NCBI GenBank assembly: GCA_037576195.1
Contig: CM075101.1
Span: 17,236,001-17,300,000 of the forward strand
Reading direction: 5' to 3'
From: Phytoseiulus persimilis
Taxonomy: Eukaryota; Arthropoda; Arachnida; Mesostigmata; Phytoseiidae
DNA length: 64,000 bases
Under the pieces are notes generated by a model that saw only the letters and a list, made by a program, of their open reading frames with translations, was not told where the DNA came from and searched no databases. Below, piece by piece: positions 50,431 to 60,440 of the stretch. Position 1 is the stretch's first letter. Each line of letters begins with the position of its first letter. Made by a program: the position numbers and the translations under genes.

Positions 50431-53400
50431 CTCTGACTGATTCGCTCAGGTTCGCGGCTCCAACCTGAGCGTTGCTGTTTCTATACTGACAGCAATATTG
50501 CGTCCGGATGCTTGTTGAAATACTTCAGTTTCCGAGGCCTGTCTGACCTAACGGTTCAGGATGCATGGAGGTGATTGCGGCGTTGATCTAACCATAATTT
50601 TCGGGGGCTATGAAGGCGATTGCGGGGTCGTTTCTATCATTCTTTTGGGGTCATGGAGGTGATTCCGGGGTCACGTAGACCGCGGCGATGGCAGATACTC
50701 GATTCAATCAAGTCTGATTGGAGTTCCAGCAGCAATGGTGGTACCTCCGCGTTGTCCTGTCTCGTATTTGGGAAATGACCGAGCTCAACCTCGATGAGTG
50801 CGAATAATTGCGAGGGAGGCCGGATGCGTGTGATTCAGCCCTGGACTAGCTGGTCAACACGGATACCAATCTGTTCATATTCCATCTCATCGTTCGATCC
50901 CAACCCAGCCATTTCCAGCTTCAACTAAGTCAGATTTGATCCGCGATGTTTCGGAAGAACGGAAAAAGCACGGTGCTACGATGCTTCGCAGCAAAGTGAC
51001 CGCCGCGTTGTTGGATGCAGCGCCCTTCTTTGGGTTTCGGGAGTGCTGGAGACATCTACCGCGCATTGAACGCCGCGCCCGATCTGCCGCGGAGCCCCAT
51101 GTTTCCTCGCCGGCAATCCATGACGCGCGCAGCCAGATTAGCCGGAGCAACCGTGAACTAGTGGAGAGTCGTGCAAAAGCTCTCTTCGCTGTTGCTGACG
51201 AGCTCCACCCGGACGATCTTCCTGGAATGCTTGGTATCATCTCACGTCGTGAAGGGCTTGACTCTTGACGCGAGAGAATACCTTCTTCGTGACTGAAGCC
51301 TCACCGACGCATGAAGGAGCGTTGCGTTTTGGCATCGGGTCACCTCTGGGCTTTTGACTGAAAGCTCGAATGCCATTCTTCACAAACTCATACTCGAGTG
51401 GAAGAACAACATACGGTTGCTCCGAAGTACAGAGCATCGATTGGCCCAATTCTGTGGGTTCCTTGTATTTCACGCCTCTGCTTTTTCCCGAAAGACGATG
51501 GACCATCCTACGATTCTCAACGCGGAACGCCGGGACAGTATCTATTGCATCAGAGAGCCTCAGAAATTGTAGTCCGCCATAATCTCTAAAATTAGGAACT
51601 CCTCGACAGGGAATTCTCGGATGAGCCATCTTGAAGTATAGCGTGAAATGGACACTCTTCATACGTGTCCTGTGGGGAACAGAATGTTTCCCATGCGGGG
51701 CCTCCGGAATCTACGACCTCGACACCCCCCGAACCTAGGTAACAACTCCCCTGTTGCATCTTCTCTGTCGGGCTGAGCAATCAATGGCCAGACCAATGCG
51801 TTTCAGCAGTGCGTATACTCCCGAGTCAGAAGAGCTCAGAGCTCAGGATAGGCATTGAATCGACGATAGACAACTCCCTTTCCGGGTAAAAGAAGAGATC
51901 ATATCAGGGATCAGATGGGTCATCAAACTGAGCGTCCGCTCCCTTACGCCTCCGGATGCAAGTCAGAACGAAGCAACAAAGCTTCTCACAGTGATCGCGC
52001 CCTTCAACATTCTATCGAAAAGCCCGCGCTTCTCTCTGGAGGACTTTTCGGCCAGTTTAGCGGACTGGCGGCTGTATCACGAAGTGACCTGCACCCTTCG
52101 CAGGGCTTTTGGAGCGTTGGCTACCCTCCCTCTCTTTTCTGAGGAAAATACGCTCCAGAACATTCAAGTCGCATCGTCCGCATCGTCAACAATCAACCGT
52201 TGTTGCTTTCTCGGAGTCTCCCGCCGCTGTCAGTGAATCGTGAAGCGTTTTTCTGCGAAAACTTGAGCCCAAATGCGTCTTTGGAACTCGGAGTAATTGG
52301 ACCTGCTCATCGAGAAATTCTGGCAAGTCGATCTGAGAATGGAAGGCTGGGCGGCGGTTGTGTGAGGCAGAGTCCGAGAAGTTCAGCTAGGTCTCAAACT
52401 ACGGGGAGAAAAAGCGCTGCAAACGTTGTCTCGATTGCAAAAGAGATTGCTCAGTCATTGGGATCAGCTGAGCCACTCTGAGCTGAGTGTGATTTGAGAG
52501 GGATCTTGAGTTCCATGTAGCCTGAGCAAAACGGAGTTCGGGGGTTCGCACGAGAAATGTCACGCACGCTCGAGGATCTGAGAACTGGGGGTTTCGGAAG
52601 TCTTCCCGAGAGTCATAGGAGCTCATCATGTTGAATCATTATATCTTGAGTCAATCTGTCAAGATAGACCGAGAGTAATTTCCTGATGAGCTGCTGCAGC
52701 TCGGTTATTATCATTAATAACTCATTCACTAACGGAGGGATTCGAGCGCCCTGGCCGCAACCCGAACCTCTGTCATATTAGAGCTGATGCGGGACTGATT
52801 GTCGAAGACTTGGTATCGTGGGAACCACGGAGGCGCAATGCGAGCGAGCTTCGAGCGTCGAGCCTCCTTGGAGTGTGTCCACAAGACTGATCGGACCCCA
52901 TCAGCGTTGCGGGACTGGCCACGGGAGTTTCCGTTCCGGTGCTCTGAGAGTGCTCTGAAATGGCAAGATAAATTTCCCAGGAGGTTGAATCCGATCTCCT
53001 TCTGGAGCCAGAAGGCCGGGCGTCAAGATGACATCGAAACGAGCTCGCTGGCTCCCTCGGACCGTCCTTGCCATGCTCCAAGAGTATCGTCCAACTTCGA
53101 AACGAATGTGGGATCAAACTTCTCAGGTCCATGACGATAAATCCGGCTTTACTTTGTTCCGAAAAAATAGAACCCCCGCGTTCAGTTCCTGATGCTGGAA
53201 GCCTCTCGGGGAACCCGGGCTCCGCTGAGAATCAAAGACTCCACGTTTTGCCGGTGCGGACTCCTGGGTAGAAGCTGGGGCGCGCGGGAAAAAGTGGACC
53301 TCTATCGATGAATCCAGCAAAATACAGCAATCTGGACGGGTTGAGTTGTTTAGTCAGAAAAAATGGAATTTCACAATGTGAAACTCGCTCGCAGGACTCG

Positions 53401-53447
53401 GCGAAGCAGTGAGCGGCTCCGCGAGACACCCTGAGCAAGAGCTCAAT
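50431..53447. other. No recognised gene
   Basis: Two overlapping frames of about 110 codons on opposite strands at 50890-51270 and several shorter ones show no recognisable domain. The sequence just before 53448 should include the NF-YA 5' region. Confidence 0.4.
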
Positions 53448-54616
53448 CATGACGGAGTTCGGAGCAGCGACCAGCACTTCTCAAACTTCCGGTCAACAGA
53501 TCTTGGTCAATTCGAACGCGGCTGGCCAACAAACCTTCCTTATCAGCGGACCAAACGGCAAAGTACAAGTAAGCATCTTGTACTCAAACCATGCATGAGG
53601 CGGTGTGAGAGTCCCATCCAACCACTCAGCGACGGTCAGATACTACTTGAACCCTTGATATTCGATCCCCATCGTGAAGAAATCGGTTTCGAAAGGTCCG
53701 AACCTATGTTCTGTTAGCTGAGCGGCGGAAACTGTCCCGCATGGTCTTCCTAAGTCCTGATCTAAAGTTTTTCTCTCCATTACAGACTGCACGAAGGGTT
53801 AGTTTGTTTCCGTTTTTGTTCGTTGTGGATTCCGTTTTGTTTGTTTCCCCTCAAGCCCGAAAAACCGCAGGTTAGGACATGACTCCCGGAATAACTAAAT
53901 CTTCAAAGCCTCCGTCTTATCTTCCGCAGATGATTCCAGTGTCTTCAGCTACCTCGCAGCCGCAACAAACCGTTCTGATAGCCAACGGGGCACTCGCCGG
54001 CTCATCGTCGGATGGAACGAACACAGTGGTCTATCAGCCCGTCACAGTTGATCAGACCGGGGGCCACGCTGGAGCCACGAGTGTCTTCCCAGCCAGCTTG
54101 ATCCAGCAGCTACTTCAGCAGTCCAGTCAGCAGAATCAGACATCGACAATTAGCGTACCTACCCAAAATGGCAATGTAATAATGCTCGTGCAAAACAATG
54201 GCACCGCCACCCCAATCCAGTTGAGTCAACCGCTTACCACCCAAAACCAAATCCAAATCCAGAATGGGGTGGTGTCAACGAATTCGGCGACCACCACAAA
54301 CACCATAGCCGCCACTCAAGCTGCACCGGCGGCCGATGTTGAAGAAGAACCGCTGTACGTGAACGCAAAGCAATACCATAGGATTCTGAAGCGACGGCAG
54401 GACCGAGCTCGGCTCGAAGCTCAGGGAAAGATCCCAAAAGAACGCAGACGCTATCTCCATGAGTCCCGACACCGGCATGCAATGAATAGAGTTCGAGGCG
54501 AAGGCGGGCGTTTCCACGCTCGGGATGAGAAGGAGAGCGACCCCAACGGCACCGAGGAAACCGGGGAAGGACAGCAGTGTCTCAATGAATATTTCTCGCA
54601 GATCCCAAGCACGTAA
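53448..54616 (+). CDS. NFYA: Nuclear transcription factor Y subunit alpha (NF-YA)
   Basis: Sequence-specific subunit of the CCAAT-binding NF-Y trimer. Two exons, 53448-53567 and 53930-54616, join in phase 0 across an intron with GTAAGC and TTCCGCAG borders, giving 268 residues. The N-terminal half is glutamine/threonine/asparagine-rich activation sequence (GQQILVNSNAAGQQTFLI, LIQQLLQQSSQQNQTS). The conserved core near residues 187-250 has PLYVNAKQYHRILKRRQDRA (NF-YB/C binding helix) and RRYLHESRHRHAMNRVRGEG (DNA binding, contacting CCAAT), followed by GRFHARDEKE. Two internal changes from vertebrates (RQDRARLEAQ, AMNRVRG) are conservative. A short acidic tail follows. The core is intact. An ATG at 53879 upstream of exon 2 could start a shorter form if the first exon is skipped. 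Confidence 0.95.
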
Positions 54617-54669
54617 ATTCATAGAGCCGGCCAGATTCAAGTTGTGGTTGGTTTGAGGAACGTGGTCCA

Positions 54670-55029
54670 CAGGATGGTCAACGTGAGTCGGGAAGTGCTA
54701 TTTCTGTTCTTGCTCATCCGTACTTGCGATCGATAGCTGGGAGGACTGTGCTTTTCTTACGTGGTCTTCGAAACTGACCGAAAGAAGTTTGAGCGGGGGT
54801 GGGCGTTTTGGCGCGACCCGCTGACCATATTGTTGCCCGAAGGCACACTGGCGGCCACAGAAAAGCGGCCACTTCGCCAATGCACGACCGATTGGCGCGA
54901 GTATAACAGAAGTAACTCTGTTTCATCATCATCATTCCAGCTATTGATCGCAATACAGAATCATTTCTCACTGAGGAATAAGCAAAATAAGGAATCTTGA
55001 GAAATTCGCGACTCACATTGACCGCCCTG
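54670..55029. mobile_element. 360-bp MITE related to the foldback element
   Basis: Left end CAGGATGGTCAACGTGAGTC, right end (minus strand) CAGGGCGGTCAATGTGAGTC. Inverted similarity continues for about 80-90 bp (TTGCGATCGATAGCTGG against TTGCGATCAATAGCTGG). The ends match those of the 985-bp element at 30677 (CAGGGTGGTCAAAGTAAGTC), so both belong to one TIR family. TA flanks the right end (55030-55031); the left flank is CA, probably a mutated TA. It starts 53 bases after the NF-YA stop, so it probably lies in that 3' UTR. Confidence 0.8.
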
Positions 55030-56170
55030 TATATCTATATGAAATTTGACGTGCCCTGAAACTCATTTTGAAATAGGGCTCCACGCGAACTGTTCTATTT
55101 CGAAATCGATCTGGGGAACTGGGTTCTCGGTGCGCGAACCACGTCTGGAGCGGAGCTTCGTTTCACACGGCTCAAAACGCGTCCGTGATGAGGGGCTTGT
55201 GGTGGCTTCCTCGTGGAAGGCCCTTGTACTAGCTTCAAGGGCCCCGGGAAAACAATCAGGTCCAGCCCAAACCTCTGAAGATTCATTGTCGACCTCGAGT
55301 TTTCTCGAGCCCAGGAACTAGACTCATCAGACTTGTACAGGTCAGATTAAATCTCAAGCGAGAAATTCCGAGAAAAAAATAAGGAATGTTTACGCACAGT
55401 TGTATGCTAAATGTCGAGAGACTATGAAATCTCAGACGGGATCAGAGGTTTCATCCTAACTAAGGTTTTGAATGCGACTTCGATCAGATATGGATGCTCG
55501 ATTGTCCACGAAAGCGACAACTGGTCGGTTCGTTTCGATCGATGGGCTGCATCGATTCCTTGTTCTCGATGGAGGTCGGATTTGACATGGTCATCGACCG
55601 ATCCGTTTTCGATAGGGAGGTTGAGCTTGGACGCCATTCATTACGAGAGGGCCGATCTCAACATCACCGTTGGGTCGCGATGATGGTGGTTCTGGCTTTA
55701 TCTTGAAATCACATCTTGGGATTAAGCATGTACACTCAGATTCTATCGCATCTATTGTAGATTTCTCATGAGTAGATTGAATAAATACAGACAGCGCCTA
55801 CGCTAAGTCAGTGATATGTCAAGCATTCTGCCATTTCCGATCTCTCCTCTCAGGTTTGATTATTTGAAGTGATCACTATCACGACATCCCGGCGCTCCAA
55901 ATAGACGTGTATTTCCGTATAACGGCGTTACGGAAAATGTATCCGATAATTCCGTATTACGAAAAATGATCCCGCCTAGATTCACACCCCAGATGTCCCT
56001 GATGTAACGATATTGATTGCGTTTCCCATGGCGAGCCCTCAGTACCAGATTTCGGATGTCTCCGAAGATTCCGAATATCTCAGCGGAGTTGTTTGTGATG
56101 ATTCGTGCATGAAACATCATGTATGTTTCAAGTCATTCATTTCCCACAATTCCGTATTTCCGGAAATATT
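55030..56170. other. Intergenic, no gene; scattered CCGTA-type repeat units
   Basis: No recognisable frame. At about 55910-55970 short CCGTATT/CGGAAAA motifs occur, related to the tandem repeat at 56171. Confidence 0.45.
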
Positions 56171-56297
56171 TTCCGTAATTCCGTAGTACGGGTTCCATTT
56201 TCCGTAACGCCGTGATTCGGGGAAATTCCGTAATTCCGTGGTACGGGTTCCCTTTTCCGTAACGCCGTGATTCGGGGAAATTCCGTTATCCGTGATA
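56171..56297. repeat. 55-bp tandem repeat, about 2.3 copies
   Basis: Unit one (56171-56225) and unit two (56226-56280) begin TTCCGTAATTCCGT and end GATTCGGGGAAA with two differences. A partial third copy follows. Internally each unit repeats TTCCGTAA-like words. Confidence 0.9.
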
Positions 56298-56817
56298 CAG
56301 AAATACATGTATAGTTCCAGCTCATGCTTAAGGAAATTGCGGCAACTCTCTTCAAGGTTGCCATCTACTACTTTCCGAGGTAGAGGCGATTTGCTGTTGC
56401 GACCATCGAGCGTGCTCAATCTCCCTTTTGTGGATCATACCCGAGAGGAACACTTGTCATGCCGGAGGCCTCCATGTGGGGTGAAAAGCGAATATCAACA
56501 AGGAATTTCGTTTCAAGGCCCTGGGATGCGAGGAATCCACAGAATCCGGACCGGGCATGGTCTTCTCGAACGAGCGAAAAAACGACTATGTCCGACTAGA
56601 AACTCAGCTTGGTTCTTCGTTTGTTTATTGAAGCTACCTATCTGCAAGCCTTCTCGCAGTGAAGAAGCATCCTGATGCCGGGAGACAGCCAAATAAGCAC
56701 GTTGATCGCGCGAAAGATGGAGGGACCCATCTTCGGAGTCCGTTCTCTCCGCTTTCTATCTTCTCTTCCCGCTCCGTCTTCTTTCCCCGGAACTCGTCAG
56801 CTATCACCCCAAACGAC
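56298..56817. other. 3' flank of the minus-strand phosphatase gene
   Basis: No gene recognised. An AATAAA on the minus strand at 56629-56624, about 190 bases after the stop codon, could be its polyadenylation signal. Confidence 0.45.
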
Positions 56818-59078
56818 TTATTTCTCTCTGAACTTCGATTCTGCATCGGCTTCGTTCTCTGCTTCTGTGGTGAAACGTAACGATCTCACTTCGCCTCGGA
56901 AGACGAGGACCGAAATTGTGTCCGGACAGGGTCCTAGGTGACCTTGGAGCGGAGTGAACGCCGTCAGGAGACGTTCATCTTCGTGTACTCGGAAGCCAGG
57001 ATCATGCCCCCGAATCACGAATGATAAGCGGTTTCCCTCCAGGAATTTGGTCAGCGTTTCCCGGCTGAAATTCTGAGCGAGCTTTCTACGCTTGTTTTCC
57101 AAGAACAGAGAGTCGTCTGATTCTTCGACATAATTTTCTCCGCTCCGAGACCCTACCCATAGGAGCTGTCTGACCAGAGGATGCTTTCTCACATCTGACA
57201 GCGGATTCTGGATGAGATTGATTGCGTCGACTCCGAATGGGAGAGAGAGCCCTTCTGCGAAGCCCCCGTGAACACAAAAAATCTTGTCGTCGACAATGGC
57301 TGCAAGCGGTAGGTGGTCGAAAACGTCGGTGATCTGCTTGAACATTTGAACACCGTACGTCCCGGTTTCGATGTAAAACTCGTGGCACTCGTCTCTCGGT
57401 CTTTTGCACGTGGTGCTCTCTCCATGGTCTCCTCGAACGAGGAAAAACTTGTCGGGTGCAAGAAGTTTGCACGAAAGAATGTGTGCCATTAGGAGGAACC
57501 CACCCCGACTGCGGTCAACGAAATCTCCGATGAAGACGAATGAGCATGGCGAGAGCTGAGGACCTATGGGCCATAGATTTTTCTCGAATCGCAGCAGGTT
57601 CTTGTAGTTGCCGTGCATGTCGCCAAAAATGAAGGCCGGACTCTTCAATTCAAGCATTCGTTTCTCGTTGAGGAAGATGGGCTTGGCTAGCTCGCAGATT
57701 TTCATCATTGCTTGGTAATAATCGACTACACTCCTGTCGCCCAGGGACCAGGCTTTCTTCGATTCGTCGCCCTCGACATAATATTTCAGCAAGCCCAGCA
57801 TCCGCCTTGGGTAATAGGAAGCATCCACGTGTGTTCCGATCCGTGGATGGACTCCGCCAATCCGATCTTGTGACTTGTCGCCCGTGAGATCCCACCACGA
57901 GCAGACCGCAGCAGACTGAGAACAACCATCCATACTAACTTCCCAATCCGTCAGAGAGTACTCGAACCCTGATTCCGGGATTCTCTTTCCGTCTCCCGAA
58001 GCTTCGAGATTACGGGAATATGTTGGGCTAGGTGCAGTGAGCGCCTCATACATGACATACTGGTAAACACCACGAGGAGCCTTCAGTATTGAAGCAGCCC
58101 CAGGAAAGGCTGATGATAAGACATAATTTGAAAACTGCGAGATCGACATCTCGGCGCCCTCCTGGTGTCCAACAAGTCTGTACAGAGTGTTCAAATCGGG
58201 CACCGTCGCTACCATCCTCGGCTCGGCAGCGTGTAGGTCCTGGAGTAATTCGCCCAGTTCCTCGGACGACAGCCGGCCGTTGCTCTGTCGGTTGTAGAAA
58301 TCGAATATGAATCTGCAGCGAGTCCCACTATTCCTCTGCGAAGGCTCCAGCAGAGCCAAAATTATTGACAGGCTTTCAAAGTCGGCGTATTCCTCGTCGT
58401 ACTGGCAGACGGACCGGGTGAAAATCTCATCACTTCTCAGGAGTTTCTTCCCATAGAGCTCGTTCGTCAGAGATTCAAACGATTGCTTAGAATATCTCTC
58501 GCAAGGCCAGACTTCATCGATGATCGCCGTGACAAGGGCTTGGAGTATCACTTCGTCGAATCCCAGCTCTTCGAGTATTGCCTTGAACTCCGGCGCGCGG
58601 GGTGCAATGGATTGCTTTACTTCCGAAATTCGTGAAAGATATCTTTCCGAGAGGATTTCGTCGCTTCGGAGCTCGGCACACCCCTTCAAATTTTCCAACG
58701 CGATCAATCGGATTTTCCCGCTCGTGATCGGCGTCCTCATTCTAATATCGACTTGATATAGATAGTTGGCCCATTTCGTGGCGCCAACCGATTGACTCCG
58801 GTAGTGTAGCGTTGGGGGAGCTGTAGCTTCTGCATTGCACGTTGAAAGGATGTTCTTGAGAGTGTCGTCGACTGCCTCCGCAGGATTTATAGCCGAATGA
58901 GGCAACCAGTATTGACCATCGGGGTGTTCGGTGAGAAGCAGACAACCGGTATCATCAGTTGCAAAAATTGTAACAAACTGTCGTAGCATCGTTGTCTGGA
59001 ATGATTCAGTCTTGCTGTGCCGCCTGCAGTAGGACTCACCCTGAAACGATGCCAGTTGAGCAATGTTCGGTCAGGCAT
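56818..59078 (-). CDS. Divergent PPP-family phosphatase with Nudix-like and EF-hand-like regions
   Basis: A 723-codon frame from the ATG at 58989, probably preceded by an exon at 59078-59040 (MPDRTLLNWHRFR) across a 44-bp intron, giving 738 residues. The first 100 residues resemble a degenerate Nudix fold (GCLLLTEHPDGQYWLPHSAI) without the catalytic glutamate box. Around residues 225-260 is an EF-hand/calcineurin B-like segment (FIFDFYNRQSNGRLSSEELG). The C-terminal phosphatase has GDMHGNY (about 456), GDFVDRSRGG (about 490), RGDHGES where the family has RGNHE (about 518), CVHGG (about 575) and VIRGHDP (about 657). Metal ligands D, H, D, H and H look retained, but the Asn ligand is Asp and the Glu is Gly, so activity is uncertain. 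It is nearly intronless. The closest relative in sight is the divergent neighbour at 60441. I do not know a named family with this arrangement. Confidence 0.8.
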
Positions 59079-60440
59079 TGTTTTCCTGAGCTTTCAAATC
59101 ACTGAAGTCATCCACGGGGATTCAAAGGGGGATCGTGTCTGACTCCAAAAGCGCCTCGTGACCCCTCAGAGCCGGGATTCGGTTAGATTTCGATAAATTT
59201 CCTGAAAATCCACAACCTCTGTCCCCTCAGCCTCGCTGACAATGGAGCCAATGAACCTGCCTGTCGAGGCTTGCTACAAAAAGGTCGGCGTCCTGAACGA
59301 AATAGATCCAAGTCTCGATGTGATCGTGACTGCGATCTCATACCGCGAAGTCCCTCTCAAGGGCGTAGCGAGCCTCCGTGATGCCCGGGGCGGACCGGTG
59401 ATTTGATACCCCCCTCCATTTTGCGTGAGGTCAAAGAAAAGGACTGCAATGTCGCGCCCCAACTGATTTCTCGGATTATTGAAAGTACCCAGAAATAAGG
59501 AACTGGAATTCTGTTCTCCGACGATACCTTTAGAGAGATGGAAACAACTCTAGCGAATTAACACAGATAAGAGCACTCGGATTATTACATGACATACTGG
59601 ATTGGCCTTCCCCAGAGCGTGATTTTGTCCGCAAGAACTGAGGATACTTCTATGGAATTCTCGGAGCCCAACTCCTTGGAGTGACGGAAGGCACAATAGA
59701 CAGGATGGCAAGGTTAGAAAACCTCTTTGACATGGTGGATAGTGGATGATTCTTCATGAGTTTCGGTTGCTACGAGCTCTGTCTGCATGCGGCAAATCGT
59801 ATGCCGAGAGTAAGGAACAGCCTAAGCATCATCGTAATATTTGTGACAGAGATATTCGAGCTGAATCGATGGATGAACTAGAGCAGCTCTGAGGAGCCAC
59901 TTATGATGAGGATCGTTGCATGATATCAGACAGAAACGAAATGAATTGAATGTTGCCTCTCGATCAGGAGGGAGAGCACAACATGCACGTCAGCGCTACA
60001 TTGGAGAAAGATGAATTTTCAAATGCTTGGCAGGCAACAACGAAGCCATCTTCCCCTCCGTTATGTCTTCCACACAGCTTTTTTTTTATACCAGACTGGA
60101 ACCTCGTACGCTATTGTCGGAGATTTTCGGGGGTCTCCATCCGCGAATGACTCTCTTATGGCAGGGGCGGGGCGGCAAGCCCCGGAGACTGGTGGACTTT
60201 CCCGTCAAGGGCAGCCGGAATAATGGTGTGAACACCAGCTCGAAACTAGACGCCCCCATAATCATGATTATCTCGAGACAACTACTGCCAACGAGTGAAT
60301 CCGGGAATTTCCGAGGCTCAAGAAGGCTTGTTTGAATCGTGGCAGCGAGACCGAGAACTGAGTCAAACCATTTCGATATACTCAAAGAGGCTGTCGCCTC
60401 CGGAATCATTTTCAAACAGTATCTTTCACTGAAAACGACG
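59079..60440. other. Shared upstream region between divergent phosphatase paralogs
   Basis: The two phosphatase genes are transcribed away from this 1.36-kb stretch. It has only short unrecognised frames and may hold two promoters. The frame upstream of 60441 stays open to 60339 with a CAG acceptor-like site near 60418, so an upstream exon of the plus-strand gene could lie here. Confidence 0.45.

Noticed and set aside
50887-51268. Two overlapping frames of about 110 codons on opposite strands
   Set aside because: Neither has a recognisable domain or a splice partner, and they are mirror images of the same GC-rich stretch.
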